Shown: positions 1-9,653, counted from the first letter of the stretch. The stretch: DNA of 41,990 nt from an uncultured Prevotellaceae bacterium (GCA_900317835.1 ONIL01000030.1:1-41990), one strand, 5' to 3'. A program made the numbers and translations. Notes: generated by a model from the sequence alone, not told the origin.

Positions 1-43
1 GGAAAAGAAGTCTTGATTTCATGCCTTTATCGTTTTCTTGCCG

Positions 44-74
44 CAAATGTACACAAAAACACTCCTATATGCAA
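44..74 (-). promoter_or_regulatory. Bacteroidetes promoter facing left out of the window
   Basis: On the minus strand there is a TACATTTG -7 box (44-51) and a TTG -33 element (72-74) separated by 20 nt, the usual Bacteroidetes sigma-AB arrangement. It would transcribe a gene lying left of the window, whose start is not visible. Confidence 0.5.
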
Positions 75-143
75 CCCTTTCCAAAAATCTCTCGTTCACT
101 GCATTAAGGAGATCAACCAAATAGTCCTTGCCACCCGCGAAAC

Positions 144-184
144 AAAAAAGCATCGCGGATGCCAAACCCTTGCTGGCACCCGCG
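144..184 (-). terminator. Rho-independent terminator of the first BspA-like gene
   Basis: An 11-bp stem (154-164 with 174-184, one G-U pair) is followed on the minus strand by a run of six T. It lies just after the stop codon of the leftward BspA-like gene. Confidence 0.75.
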
Positions 185-209
185 ACACTTCTATTCAGTA
201 ACAGTGTTA

Positions 210-2429
210 TTAATTGCCACTGAGGATCATGTCGATGAGGATCGTGACATCCTTGATGTTGACATTGCCGTCGCCGTTAACATCGACATAGGGGGGCAAT
301 TCCTCACCGCTGAGCAACTGGTCAATCAGGTTGGTCACGTCATTGACTGCAATATTACCATCACCATTGATGTCGCCGGGACCAGCACCAAGGAACGGAA
401 CAATGCGTGCAAATTTACTCCAGTAGGTATGAGCCGCATAAGCATCTTGTGATCCCATGGGGACATGCAGTGTTGCCTGATAGCTACGGTCAAAGCCAAA
501 TACGTAAAGTTGCGGAGGCGTTGTCGCAAAGCACGTAAGGTGCTCTAACCCTGTGCAGTTGGAGAAAGCACCGCTGCTGATGCTAGTGATTGTTGCAGGT
601 ATCTCAACCGTCTTCAAACCAGTACAACCCGAGAAGGCAGACTCACCGATAGATGTGACCGAAGAAGGTATCTTCGCGCTGGCTAAAGCGACACAGCCAT
701 AGAACGCTTGTCGGCCTATGCTCGTTACCGAAGAGGGGATAGAAATACTTGTCAAACCAACACATTGTTGGAACGCATAATCACCGATGCTCGTTACCGT
801 GTTTGGGATGACTGTGATGGAGAAGCCGGCAATCAGGGTATTGGATGCTGTTAGAATAATCGCATTGCAATTATCACGAGAGTCATATACCGGATTATTC
901 TCATCGATGACAAAGGAGGCCAAGCTAGTATTACCGAAGAACGCAAAACTACCGATGCTGGTCACCGAAGCGGGAATCTCGATACTCGTCAATCCTGAGC
1001 ATCCCGAGAACGCATGGTTACCGATGCTGGTCACCAAAGCGGGAATCCCTATGCTCATCAATCCCTTACAGTTAGAGAAGGCATAGTCGCCAATCGTGGT
1101 AACTTGTGTTGGTATATCGACACTCGTTAGACCCGTACATCCAGAAAAGGCATCGGTGTCGATGCTGGTGACCGTAGTGGGAATCTCGATACTCGTCAAT
1201 CCTGTATGGCCCGAGAATGCTCCTGCGCAGATTTTCGTTACGTTGCTTGGGATTACCGTACTCACACAGCCGGCGAGCAGGCCATTATCACTCTTACGGA
1301 TAATTGCATTGCAGTTATTGCGGGAATCATAGTACGGATTATTCTCATCAACGACAATCGAAGTAAGGGAAGTACATCCCGAGAGCACAAAGTAGTAAAT
1401 GGTCTTGACCGAAGCGGGAATCCAGATATCCGTCAAACTTGTACAGTCCTTAAACGCACGATGACCGATGTATGTCACTGAGGAGGGTATGTCGATACCC
1501 GTCAAAGCTGTGCAACTTGCGAAGGCGTCCTGTCCAATATAGGTCACCGAAGTGGGAATAGTGACACTCGTCAAACTGGAGCAGCTGGAAAAAGCCCAAG
1601 AGTCAAGGCTAGTGACCGTAGAGGGAATAGTGACATTCGTCAAACTTGTACATCCAGAAAACGTGCTTCTGTTAATGCTCGTGATTCTAGCAGAAATATC
1701 TAAACTGGTCAAGCCGGTACAACCCTGGAACGCGCTTTCGCCGATGTATGTCACTGAGGCAGGTATCTCGAGACTGCTCAAACCGGTACAACGATTGAAC
1801 GCGCTCTCGCCGATGTATGTCACTGAGGCAGGTATCTCAAGACTGCTCAAGCCAGTACACAGATTGAACGCTTTCTCGCCAATATGAGTGACATTGTTAC
1901 CGATGTGAATGTTGGTCAAGCCCTCGCAGTCAGCAAAAGTCTCGTCATCAATGCCTGTTACCGAGTAGGTCTGGCCGTTTAAGATTACCGATTCAGGTAT
2001 ATCGAGCGAACCTTCATATCTGAACCACATGTTGTTCTCATCGGAACAGACCCAAACTTCATCGTCCGAAACTATTTTATAAAAAAGGCCGTTTTCTTCA
2101 TAAATTGGCGTGCAGATATAGAAACCGTTGAGAACGATTTCGCTGGGTGCCAATCCATCGGCAACGGCATAAGCCTCAATCACGTGTTGGCCTGGATCAT
2201 CAAAAAACAAGGGCCACTCATATCTACGCCATGCATCATCGCTCCAATCGTCATATCTGTAATAGATATCAGCAGACTCATTATCAGGACAATAGATTTC
2301 AATCACCACAGAAGAGTAGTCACTAGTCCAATTAAACCTAAGCTCAGGCATCGTGGTCTGCTCTTGGCTCATGGCAGGCAGAGCCAGCAGCATCAACAAC
2401 ATCAGGGTTAAAAGTAAATTCTTTTTCAT
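210..2429 (-). CDS. BspA-like leucine-rich repeat protein with C-terminal dockerin-like domain
   Basis: Exported 739-aa surface or secreted protein. A signal peptide (residues 1-21, ending MSQ) is followed by a beta-rich region to about 150, then many tandem LRR_5 repeats of about 23 residues with the core SVTSIGxxAFxxCTGL (about 155-640). These are interrupted by the NPxYDSRxNCNAII insert typical of this family. The C-terminus (about 685-739) carries two DxNGDG calcium-binding loops, each followed by a helix, which is dockerin-like. BspA-family proteins of oral and gut Bacteroidales are linked to adhesion; the ligand here is unknown. No type IX sorting domain was seen. It is a paralogue of the genes at 7790 and 9654. 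Confidence 0.9.
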   Translation of the reverse strand: MKKNLLLTLMLLMLLALPAMSQEQTTMPELRFNWTSDYSSVVIEIYCPDNESADIYYRYDDWSDDAWRRYEWPLFFDDPGQHVIEAYAVADGLAPSEIVLNGFYICTPIYEENGLFYKIVSDDEVWVCSDENNMWFRYEGSLDIPESVILNGQTYSVTGIDDETFADCEGLTNIHIGNNVTHIGEKAFNLCTGLSSLEIPASVTYIGESAFNRCTGLSSLEIPASVTYIGESAFQGCTGLTSLDISARITSINRSTFSGCTSLTNVTIPSTVTSLDSWAFSSCSSLTSVTIPTSVTYIGQDAFASCTALTGIDIPSSVTYIGHRAFKDCTSLTDIWIPASVKTIYYFVLSGCTSLTSIVVDENNPYYDSRNNCNAIIRKSDNGLLAGCVSTVIPSNVTKICAGAFSGHTGLTSIEIPTTVTSIDTDAFSGCTGLTSVDIPTQVTTIGDYAFSNCKGLMSIGIPALVTSIGNHAFSGCSGLTSIEIPASVTSIGSFAFFGNTSLASFVIDENNPVYDSRDNCNAIILTASNTLIAGFSITVIPNTVTSIGDYAFQQCVGLTSISIPSSVTSIGRQAFYGCVALASAKIPSSVTSIGESAFSGCTGLKTVEIPATITSISSGAFSNCTGLEHLTCFATTPPQLYVFGFDRSYQATLHVPMGSQDAYAAHTYWSKFARIVPFLGAGPGDINGDGNIAVNDVTNLIDQLLSGEELPPYVDVNGDGNVNIKDVTILIDMILSGN

Positions 2430-2590
2430 TGTAACAATTGATTAAGCATTAATAATATTATGTGATGCAAATTAACGGGTATTAGCTATGGAGAGCATTT
2501 TTACACTTTAGTGTCTAATAATTTTACAATTTTTCATTTGGTTGAATGAATTGCCTTGTTTTCTAGCCCTATGTGCAAGATGGTATAGGG

Positions 2591-2627
2591 GGATAAACAA
2601 GCGTGCGCCCCGTGATGGGACGCACGC
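2591..2627 (-). terminator. Hairpin terminator after the NlpC/P60 gene
   Basis: GCGTGCG and CGCACGC arms (2601-2627) form a GC-rich hairpin, followed on the minus strand by a modest T-rich tail. It lies 25 nt after the NlpC/P60 stop. Confidence 0.5.
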
Positions 2628-2652
2628 TGTCATATCATTAAATGGATTTGTT

Positions 2653-3186
2653 TTACAGGACGCGGCAGGCGCCGACGTAGCGGCGGCTGTAATAGGACTC
2701 GGTGTTCTTGCTCTCGGTTACACCGCTGCTGCATGCCGAGTGGATGAAGTGGAAGGTGTTGTCGTCATTGACCTTGGTAACGATGCCCACGTGCCCTACT
2801 CCACCACGGCCCGAACGGCCCTGGAAGAAGACGAGGTCACCAGGCTGCAGATCTTTCTGCTTAACGCGCACGCCGTCAAAAATCTGGCCGCGCGACGAGC
2901 GGTCGAGCTCAATGCCGAAGCGCTTGAACACATAGCTGGTGAAACCCGAGCAGTCAAAGCCACGGGGTGACATGGCACCATAACGATAGGGCGTACCGCG
3001 GAAACGGTATGCGTAATTGATAACCTGATCAACGATGTTATTGCGGCTGTTTTGTTCTAACTGTTCGAGAACAGTGCCTTGACGACGATTAGACAACTGC
3101 TGTGACTGTGCAGTAAATCCAGTGATGGTGATTGCTAAAAGAACGAATAATGCTGATAAACTTATTTTACCTTTAATAAAACTCAT
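2653..3186 (-). CDS. NlpC/P60 family cell-wall endopeptidase (C40)
   Basis: Exported 177-aa cysteine peptidase expected to cleave peptidoglycan stem peptides in the periplasm. It has an N-terminal signal peptide (about 1-28) and a short linker. The NlpC/P60 domain runs from about 52 to 177, with catalytic Cys79 in the FDCSGF motif, His132 in GHVGIV and a third polar residue, His149, in FHFIHS. This is a minimal single-domain form with no SH3 or LysM module, similar to Spr/MepS-type enzymes. A TACCTTTG promoter lies about 100 nt upstream. Confidence 0.9.
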   Translation of the reverse strand: MSFIKGKISLSALFVLLAITITGFTAQSQQLSNRRQGTVLEQLEQNSRNNIVDQVINYAYRFRGTPYRYGAMSPRGFDCSGFTSYVFKRFGIELDRSSRGQIFDGVRVKQKDLQPGDLVFFQGRSGRGGVGHVGIVTKVNDDNTFHFIHSACSSGVTESKNTESYYSRRYVGACRVL

Positions 3187-3284
3187 AATTAATCATTTAG
3201 TGGACTGGAAAATCCGCACATCGGCGGCTTTTTCGTTAAGGGCATCGTGAACGATGACAATGCCGTACGCCCTGGTTTGCGATG

Positions 3285-3315
3285 CAAAGGTACTTCAACC
3301 TGCTAACCCGACCAA
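3285..3315 (-). promoter_or_regulatory. Promoter of the NlpC/P60 gene
   Basis: Minus-strand TACCTTTG (3285-3292) with TTG (3313-3315) 20 nt upstream. The leader of about 95 nt contains an inverted repeat (CATCGT-GA-ACGATG, 3243-3256) that could fold as a hairpin. Confidence 0.6.
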
Positions 3316-3671
3316 ACTTCTTAAACACTTGTAAACATTTGGCAAATTTGCCGATTTTGACGCAATGTTCCACGCCATCTCCCTTAAAATAGGGGCTTGC
3401 GGGAGGTCGGAATGTTTAAATTTTGGAAACTAAAAACGCAAAAGTTTACACTTTTTAACAATAAATGGCATCCTATAAGATTTATTTTTTGAATTTTTGC
3501 CATCAAAACACACCTCTCAGCACGACAAAATGGTGTTGAAAATTGCAAAATGCAACCAAAATGTGCGGTTTTACTAAAAAAGTGGATTTCCTGCTTTTTG
3601 AGCCCTCAAATCCAGCCGTCCACGTCGTGGAACAATTGAGAAAAATTCCAGGCTGCTGCGAGGAGGCCAGG
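3316..3671. other. Intergenic stretch with no recognisable gene
   Basis: AT-rich spacer between the NlpC/P60 promoter and the end of the next leftward gene. I see no coding frame with family similarity, no tRNA and no convincing terminator. A small open frame from 3543 runs antisense into the lipoprotein gene and looks like a shadow. Confidence 0.5.
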
Positions 3672-4163
3672 TCAATTGGTGATCATGTAGCCTCCATTAC
3701 TGGGAAAGACGCGATAGGTCCTCATGCCCACCTTGTTATTGATGGCCACGCCGCTCAACGGGCCACCGAGTCCTGTCAATGGATTGTAGCGAGAGCCGCA
3801 CTTGGGACAAACGGCCTCAAAATTCTCGGGATTGATTGAGAGAATGATATTCTGGCTTGCCTCCACCGGGCATGAGAGGTCGTAGGCCATCGGCATCTCC
3901 ATTCCCATCATCAGCAACACGCCTCCATAACCCGTATAGGTATTTACATTAAAGGGGAAATTGCTGGGCAGGCGCTTCTCACGGTTAAAGATGCGGTAAT
4001 CACCCATGCCGTTCACGCCGTAGGTGTTCCACAAGGCGTAGCTGCCCAAATCGATTCGAACCGTGAAGTTGGGCACCGCCTTGTTGTCAATCTTGTCACA
4101 GCCACTTGCTATGACCATGACGAGCAGGGCTATCATTACCCCAAAAGTCTTGTATAATCTCAT
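3672..4163 (-). CDS. Putative lipoprotein with degenerate Rieske-like motifs
   Basis: A 163-aa lipoprotein. ATG at 4163 is preferred over an in-frame GTG at 4172. The signal peptide ends in a lipobox VIASGC (Cys22). The C-terminal half looks like a small beta-rich Rieske-type fold: LSCPVE (Cys98) and CPKCGSRYNP (Cys119, Cys122) followed by a GGPLSG turn. These sit where a Rieske protein has C-x-H and C-x2-H. Both histidines are absent, so a canonical 2Fe-2S cluster is unlikely. The three cysteines could form a disulfide or another metal site. Function is unknown. It diverges from the glycosyltransferase gene. Confidence 0.65.
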   Translation of the reverse strand: MRLYKTFGVMIALLVMVIASGCDKIDNKAVPNFTVRIDLGSYALWNTYGVNGMGDYRIFNREKRLPSNFPFNVNTYTGYGGVLLMMGMEMPMAYDLSCPVEASQNIILSINPENFEAVCPKCGSRYNPLTGLGGPLSGVAINNKVGMRTYRVFPSNGGYMITN

Positions 4164-4210
4164 TGCAGTCACTTTTTATCACATGATTAACGCAAAAAAT
4201 GGTCATTTGA

Positions 4211-4241
4211 TTGTAAAGTTTCCCGAAAAACTATAATTTTG
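4211..4241 (+). promoter_or_regulatory. Promoter of the glycosyltransferase gene
   Basis: TTG (4211-4213), 20 nt, TAATTTTG (4234-4241): a good Bacteroidetes housekeeping promoter about 30 nt upstream of the start codon. Confidence 0.6.
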
Positions 4242-4269
4242 CGTGCAATAAAACCCTTATTTGCTAAGC

Positions 4270-5025
4270 ATGGACCCGTTATTTTCTATCATAACCGTCA
4301 CATGGAACGCCGCCACTGTTATTGCTCCCACCTTGCAGAGCGTGCAGCGACAGACGTCGAGCGACTATGAGATGCTCATCATCGACGGCGCGTCGACCGA
4401 CAACACGCTCGATATCGTCAGGCAGACGTCCATCGCCTCCATGCGCATCTTCAGCGAACCCGACAAGGGACTCTATGACGCAATGAATAAGGGAATTGCA
4501 CGAGCCCGTGGACGTTACATCATGTTTCTCAATGCTGGCGACGCCCTGGCCGATGACACGGTGCTGGCACGGCTGGCGCTGCTTGCAGCCGAGAACCCTG
4601 GTGTCATCTATGGGCAGACCCAGCTGGTCGATGCCCAACGCAATGTGGTGGGCAAACGCCACCTGACGGCTCCCAAACGGTTAACCGCTGACAGCTTCCT
4701 GAACGGCATGGTGGTCTGCCATCAGGCTTTTGTGGCCAGGCGTGACCTGGTTCCCCAATACGACCCTCAATACCGACTGAGCGCCGACTATGACTGGTGC
4801 ATCAAGGTTCTCAAGAAATCTACCGCCAATGCCTATATGGGCCGGGAACCCATCATCAGCTACCTGGCCGACGGAATGACCACACGCCACCACCGTGCCT
4901 CGCTGTGGGAGCGTTACCGCATCATGTGCCATCACTATGGCACCCTCAAGGCCACGCTGGCCCACTTGAGTTTCATCCCACGCTATGTGAAGCGTCGCCT
5001 AATTGGTGGCCCAAACAGGCAATGA
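4270..5025 (+). CDS. Family 2 glycosyltransferase
   Basis: A 251-aa cytoplasmic GT-A-fold glycosyltransferase. ATG at 4270 is chosen over an in-frame TTG at 4261. The N-terminus FSIITVTWNAA and the nucleotide-sugar-binding IIDGASTDNT motif are diagnostic. EPDKGLYDAMNKGI, the LNAGD metal-binding region and SADYDWC follow in the usual GT2 order (WcaA-like). It probably adds a sugar to a surface polysaccharide or glycolipid; donor and acceptor cannot be read. It lies 51 nt upstream of PBP1A on the same strand and may be cotranscribed. Confidence 0.88.
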   Translation: MDPLFSIITVTWNAATVIAPTLQSVQRQTSSDYEMLIIDGASTDNTLDIVRQTSIASMRIFSEPDKGLYDAMNKGIARARGRYIMFLNAGDALADDTVLARLALLAAENPGVIYGQTQLVDAQRNVVGKRHLTAPKRLTADSFLNGMVVCHQAFVARRDLVPQYDPQYRLSADYDWCIKVLKKSTANAYMGREPIISYLADGMTTRHHRASLWERYRIMCHHYGTLKATLAHLSFIPRYVKRRLIGGPNRQ

Positions 5026-5076
5026 CGCCTTTTCTACGACTCTGAGCTATCAACCTTCTAGGACAATCAATAACGC

Positions 5077-7512
5077 ATGAACGATAAAAAAACAGGAAAT
5101 ATCATCACCCGCAACTGGCACCGATTCAAGGTGTGGTACAAGGGATTGTACCGCGGACGCCCCTGGTGGGTCAAGCTGCTCGCCGCACTGGGCACATTCA
5201 TCGTCCTCTTCCTCCTCTACCTCATCGCCGTGGACATCAACCTGTTGTGGCTGTTCGGCAAGTCGCCTAGCACCTACAGCATCATGCACCCGCGCAACCC
5301 CGAGGCCAGCTACCTCTACAGCGCCGACGGCAAGACCATCGGCAAGTACTATGACGAGAACCGCACCCCAGTCCCCTATGACTCGATCAACCCGCAATTC
5401 TTCCAGGTGCTCATCGATACTGAGGACGAGCGGTTCTACCATCATCACGGTATCGACTTCGGAGGCTTGGGCGCCGCTGCCAAGGATATGGTATTGCACG
5501 GACGTCCCCGTGGCGCGAGCACCATCACCCAGCAACTGGTGAAAAACATGTTCCGCACCCGCAGCGACTATTCGACGGGACTTCTCGGCTACATTCCGGG
5601 CGTGAAAATGCTCATCATGAAAAGCAAGGAATGGATCATCGCCACCAAGCTCGAAATGTTCTACAGCAAGCAGGAAATCCTCGAGATGTATGCCAACACT
5701 GTGGACTTCGGCAGCAATGCCTTCGGCATCAAGACTGCAGCCAACACCTACTTCAAAACCACCCCGCGCGAACTCAAACTCGAGGAGAGTGCCGTGCTCG
5801 TTGGTCTGCTCAAGGCCACCAGCACCTACAACCCGCGCATCAACCCCAAGAACAGCCTGCGCCGTCGCAACCAGGTACTCAAGAACATGCAACAGCGCGG
5901 CGACCTCACCCAAGCACAATATGACTCGGTTTCATCGTTGCCTATCGACCTGAAATACACACTCGAGACCAACTATGACGGCATCGCGCCCTACTTCCGC
6001 GAAGCCGTGGCCCGAGAGATCGAAGATATCGCCAAGGCCCAAGGCCTCAAACTCGACCTCGAGCGCGATGGCTTGAAAATTTACACTACGCTTGACTCGC
6101 GCATGCAGGAGTATGCCGAGCAGGCTGTCAGCGAGAAGATGAAGATCGTTCAGCAGAATTTCAAGCGCCACTGGGGTGACCAGGACTGCTGGCTCGACGA
6201 CAACAACCAGCCCATCGCCAACTTTGTTGAAGACAAGGCACGCAACACGCCCATTTATCATGAGTTGCTTGCCCGATACCCCAACGATCTTGACTCGGTC
6301 AACTATTTCATGAATCAGCCGCACATGGTCCATTTGTTTGACTATGAGAACGATTCGCTCTATATGGAGATGAGTTCTATGGACTCGGTGCGCTACATGC
6401 TGCACTTCATGCACTGCGGTTTCATCGCCATGGAACCGAACAACGGCCATGTCAAGGCATGGGTCGGCGATGTGGACTTTGACACATGGAAGTATGACAA
6501 GGTGCGCGCCAAGCATCAGCCTGGTTCCACATTCAAGCTCTTTGTCTATGCCATGGCCATGGAACGCGGCCTGGTCCCCTGTGACCGACGCCTCGATGAA
6601 TATATCGACACCCTCGTCTATAACGAGGACAAACATGAACTCGAGCACTGGCGTCCCACCAATGCCAACGGCACGTTTACTGGCGGTGAGATGTCGTTGC
6701 GTGCGGCTTTTGCCCAAAGCATCAACAGTGTCACCGTGCGCGTCGGCGCCGAGGTCGGTTTTGCCGAGATAGCCCAGCTAGCCCGCGACATGGGCATCAA
6801 ATCCCCCATGGATCCCAAGCCGGCCCTGTCACTGGGAGCTAGCGACGTTGATTTGATGGAGCTGGTCAATGCCTACTGCACCGTGATCAACGACGGCATG
6901 CGCAACGACCCCATCATCGTCACCCGCATTGTGGACCGTGACGGCAAGGAAATCTACCGTGCCCCCAGCCACCAGGAGCGCGCCATGAGTTATCGCTCAT
7001 CATGGCTCATGCAGCAGATGCTCTTGGCATGCCGCACCGATGCCGGTGGCACCGCAATGGCACTGAATGGTTACATCACCCGTCCCCTCTATGACGTGGA
7101 CCTCGGTGGCAAGACCGGCACCAGCAACCGTCACGCCGACGCCTGGTTTGTCGCCGTTTCACCAGGACTTGTATGCGGCTCATGGGTGGGCGGCGAGTAT
7201 CGCCAGATTCACTTCCGCTGGGGCGCATTGGGACAAGGTAGCCGCACGGCATTACCCATCTGCGGACGCTTCCTTCAACTTGTCCTGAGCGACCCGCAGT
7301 TCCAGAAGTATCACCAGCGGTTCCAGCCTGCCAAGGAGCCTATTGATGCTGCGCTCTACTCGGGATGCTCGGCCCTGGCGCCAGTCGAGGAATATGACTC
7401 TACCCTCATCGACATGGAGGAGGATTCGCTCTTCGTCCCGCTCACCGACGACTTCAACCCCGACGAGAAACTTGAGGAACCGTCCAGTGTCCCCGATTCG
7501 GTTCATCCATGA
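5077..7512 (+). CDS. Penicillin-binding protein 1A, bifunctional transglycosylase/transpeptidase
   Basis: Class A PBP of 811 aa that polymerises lipid II into glycan strands and cross-links them. It has a short cytoplasmic N-terminus and one membrane segment (about 28-50). The GT51 domain (about 90-280) includes EDERFYHHHG and GASTITQQLVKNMF. After a linker, the transpeptidase domain has the active-site SxxK in GSTFK (Ser about 483), SIN in QSINSVT and the KTGTS motif (about 678). Length and motif order match Bacteroidetes PBP1A (mrcA/ponA family). The acidic C-terminal tail (about 750-811) is variable in the family. Confidence 0.95.
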   Translation: MNDKKTGNIITRNWHRFKVWYKGLYRGRPWWVKLLAALGTFIVLFLLYLIAVDINLLWLFGKSPSTYSIMHPRNPEASYLYSADGKTIGKYYDENRTPVPYDSINPQFFQVLIDTEDERFYHHHGIDFGGLGAAAKDMVLHGRPRGASTITQQLVKNMFRTRSDYSTGLLGYIPGVKMLIMKSKEWIIATKLEMFYSKQEILEMYANTVDFGSNAFGIKTAANTYFKTTPRELKLEESAVLVGLLKATSTYNPRINPKNSLRRRNQVLKNMQQRGDLTQAQYDSVSSLPIDLKYTLETNYDGIAPYFREAVAREIEDIAKAQGLKLDLERDGLKIYTTLDSRMQEYAEQAVSEKMKIVQQNFKRHWGDQDCWLDDNNQPIANFVEDKARNTPIYHELLARYPNDLDSVNYFMNQPHMVHLFDYENDSLYMEMSSMDSVRYMLHFMHCGFIAMEPNNGHVKAWVGDVDFDTWKYDKVRAKHQPGSTFKLFVYAMAMERGLVPCDRRLDEYIDTLVYNEDKHELEHWRPTNANGTFTGGEMSLRAAFAQSINSVTVRVGAEVGFAEIAQLARDMGIKSPMDPKPALSLGASDVDLMELVNAYCTVINDGMRNDPIIVTRIVDRDGKEIYRAPSHQERAMSYRSSWLMQQMLLACRTDAGGTAMALNGYITRPLYDVDLGGKTGTSNRHADAWFVAVSPGLVCGSWVGGEYRQIHFRWGALGQGSRTALPICGRFLQLVLSDPQFQKYHQRFQPAKEPIDAALYSGCSALAPVEEYDSTLIDMEEDSLFVPLTDDFNPDEKLEEPSSVPDSVHP

Positions 7513-7557
7513 TGCTGGCGTGAGATTTATCAAGTTTTTTGCTTAACTCCCATTATC

Positions 7558-7596
7558 GGGTCAAAAAGTTGATGAAACTGATTCAGCTTTTGGCCC
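7558..7596 (+). terminator. Possible terminator hairpin after PBP1A
   Basis: GGGTCAAAA (7558-7566) pairs with the arm ending TTTTGGCCC (7596) and extends through the TTGA/TCAG region. The downstream T-run is weak, so this may be a stabilising 3' hairpin rather than a strong terminator. Confidence 0.4.
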
Positions 7597-7684
7597 GAAA
7601 TTTTGCTATTTGATTTCAAAAGTGTAAAAAATAGACACTTTTCTGAGAAAAAACGCCTTAAGTCGCTATTCGTCTAAAAATCAT

Positions 7685-7716
7685 TTGCTGTTTATCGTCA
7701 ATTTTTTTTAAATTTG
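7685..7716 (+). promoter_or_regulatory. Promoter of the tandem BspA-like genes
   Basis: TTG (7685-7687), 21 nt, TAAATTTG (7709-7716). The leader of about 70 nt contains small inverted repeats (CCCT-AGGG and GGTT-AACC). Confidence 0.6.
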
Positions 7717-7789
7717 CAAGACAAAGACCATCCCTGTTAGGGGATTGGTTACAGACAACCCTAATAGTGACCATAAATTCTGAACAATT

Positions 7790-9616
7790 ATGAAAAAAAG
7801 ATTACCTGTTACTTTGCTGATTGCAATGTTCGCCTTCGCTGTCCTTACTGCTCAAGATTTCGAGGTAGATGGAATCTGTTACAACTTGTTGGATGATACC
7901 AGAGTTACAGTGACGTTTAATTACAGGGGATACACAGGTGAGATAATCATACCAGAAGTCGTTAGCTACAATGGAACCGCATACTCAGTTACCGAAATTG
8001 AATCAACTGCGTTTTATCTAAGTAATGTGACTAGCGTTAGCATACCCAATACTGTTACATATATCGGCTTTGAAGCATTTTCTCGCTGCTATGAATTAGC
8101 CAGCGTCAACATCGGCAACTCTGTTAGTTTTATTGATCAAAGTGCTTTTGCTTATTGTTATAAATTAAACCAGGTAACCATTCCCAATACTGTCACTAGG
8201 ATTGGCGGTCATGCATTTTGGGAGTGTACGTCGTTAACGAGCATCACAATCCCCAAATCTGTCTCTGAGATTGGTTTGAATGCGTTCAATTGTTGCTCAG
8301 AACTGACTAGTGTTATTGTTGATTCAGAAAACAGTGTGTATGACTCACGAGACAATTGTAACGCTATAATAGAAACGGCTTCAAACACATTAATTACAGG
8401 TTGTCAGAATACAGTCATTCCAAGCGGCATCAAAACCATTGGCACAAATGCGTTCCATGGATGCTATAGACTGACAAATATAATTATTCCCGAATCTGTC
8501 ACAAGAATTGATTATTGCGCATTCTGTGGTTGCAATGGTTTGACCAGCATCAGCATTCCTAACTCAGTCACAACTATCGATAACAGTGCTTTCTCGTCTT
8601 GTTCGGAACTGACTAGTGTCACTATTCCCAGTTCTGTCAGGACTATTGGCAACGGTGCTTTTGGGCGTTGCACAAACCTGACCAACATTGAGGTTGATTC
8701 GAATAACGCTGTTTATGATTCGCGAAACAACTGCAATGCCATCATCAAGACGGCATCAAACTCTTTAATTGTTGGTTGCCAAAATACTATCATACCCAGC
8801 ACTGTCACATCAATTGGTCCTGATGCTTTTTACTTCTGTTCAGGGCTGACCAGCATCAACATCCCCAACTCTGTTACAGACATTGGAGAAAACGCTTTTT
8901 ATTTTTGTGAAGCGCTGACGAGTGTCACAATCCCCAGTTCTGTCACATCCATCGGCAAGAGTGCCTTCAGAGCGTGTACAGGATTGACCAGTGTCACTAT
9001 CCCCAACTCAGTTACCGAAATCAAGAACTTTGCTTTCGCTAACTGTAAAAGTCTGACTTCCATTGTTATTCCCAATTCAATCACTGTGATCTGCGACAAT
9101 ACGTTTGAAGACTGTATAGGGTTGACAAGTGTTTCCATCCCCAATACTGTTACATCCATCGGTAGTAGTGCCTTTAGAGCTTGCACAGGACTTACCAGCA
9201 TCACCATCCCCAGCTCAGTCACTGAAATTAAAAGTTGGGCTTTTGCTGGCTGTACTGAATTGACCAGGGTAATCTGTCAGGCCACAACACCTCCTTCAAC
9301 TGGAGCTTACTTTTTTTCCACTTGGACTACAACTGATATTTATAAAAAGGCCGCTCTCTATGTACCGGCTGAGTCTGTTGAAGCCTACCATGCTCATGCG
9401 GGATGGGGCAAGTTCTTGCGCATTTTACCGTTTATCGGCGCTGGGCCTGGTGACATCAACGGCGACGGTATCATTGCAGTCAATGATGTGACTGGCCTGA
9501 TTGACCAATTGCTCAATGGAGAGGAATTGCCCGCCTATGCCGACGTGAACGGCGACGGTGTGATCAACATCAAGGACATCACCGCTCTCATCGACCAACT
9601 GCTGGGTGGTCAATGA
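7790..9616 (+). CDS. BspA-like leucine-rich repeat protein with dockerin-like C-terminus
   Basis: Exported 608-aa protein with a signal peptide (1-21, ending LTAQ). Many LRR_5 repeats of about 23 residues with the core SVTSIGxxAF (about 55-505) include two NAVYDSRxNCNAI inserts. A TTPPSTGAYFF-type segment follows, then a complete dockerin-like C-terminus with two DVNGDG/DINGDG loops (about 555-608) ending LLGGQ. The intact C-terminus is the reference that reveals the damage in the next gene, which starts 37 nt downstream. Expected to be surface-exposed or secreted; binding partner unknown. Confidence 0.9.
   Translation: MKKRLPVTLLIAMFAFAVLTAQDFEVDGICYNLLDDTRVTVTFNYRGYTGEIIIPEVVSYNGTAYSVTEIESTAFYLSNVTSVSIPNTVTYIGFEAFSRCYELASVNIGNSVSFIDQSAFAYCYKLNQVTIPNTVTRIGGHAFWECTSLTSITIPKSVSEIGLNAFNCCSELTSVIVDSENSVYDSRDNCNAIIETASNTLITGCQNTVIPSGIKTIGTNAFHGCYRLTNIIIPESVTRIDYCAFCGCNGLTSISIPNSVTTIDNSAFSSCSELTSVTIPSSVRTIGNGAFGRCTNLTNIEVDSNNAVYDSRNNCNAIIKTASNSLIVGCQNTIIPSTVTSIGPDAFYFCSGLTSINIPNSVTDIGENAFYFCEALTSVTIPSSVTSIGKSAFRACTGLTSVTIPNSVTEIKNFAFANCKSLTSIVIPNSITVICDNTFEDCIGLTSVSIPNTVTSIGSSAFRACTGLTSITIPSSVTEIKSWAFAGCTELTRVICQATTPPSTGAYFFSTWTTTDIYKKAALYVPAESVEAYHAHAGWGKFLRILPFIGAGPGDINGDGIIAVNDVTGLIDQLLNGEELPAYADVNGDGVINIKDITALIDQLLGGQ
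9428..9527 (+). repeat. 100-bp near-identical duplicate, copy 1 (dockerin region)
   Basis: This segment matches 10476-10575 at 99 of 100 positions and covers the linker and first Ca-binding loop of the dockerin-like domain. The rest of the two genes is far more diverged, which suggests recent duplication or gene conversion. Confidence 0.85.
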
Positions 9617-9653
9617 TCAATAACGTATTTCAACACTATCATATTTAATCAAT

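Noticed and set aside
787-1887. Plus-strand frames of repetitive sequence inside the first BspA-like gene
   Set aside because: Antisense reading of LRR repeats; no independent coding evidence.
5050-5919. Long minus-strand frames opposite PBP1A (also 5932-6717)
   Set aside because: They are codon-bias shadows of the PBP1A gene with no family features or start signals.
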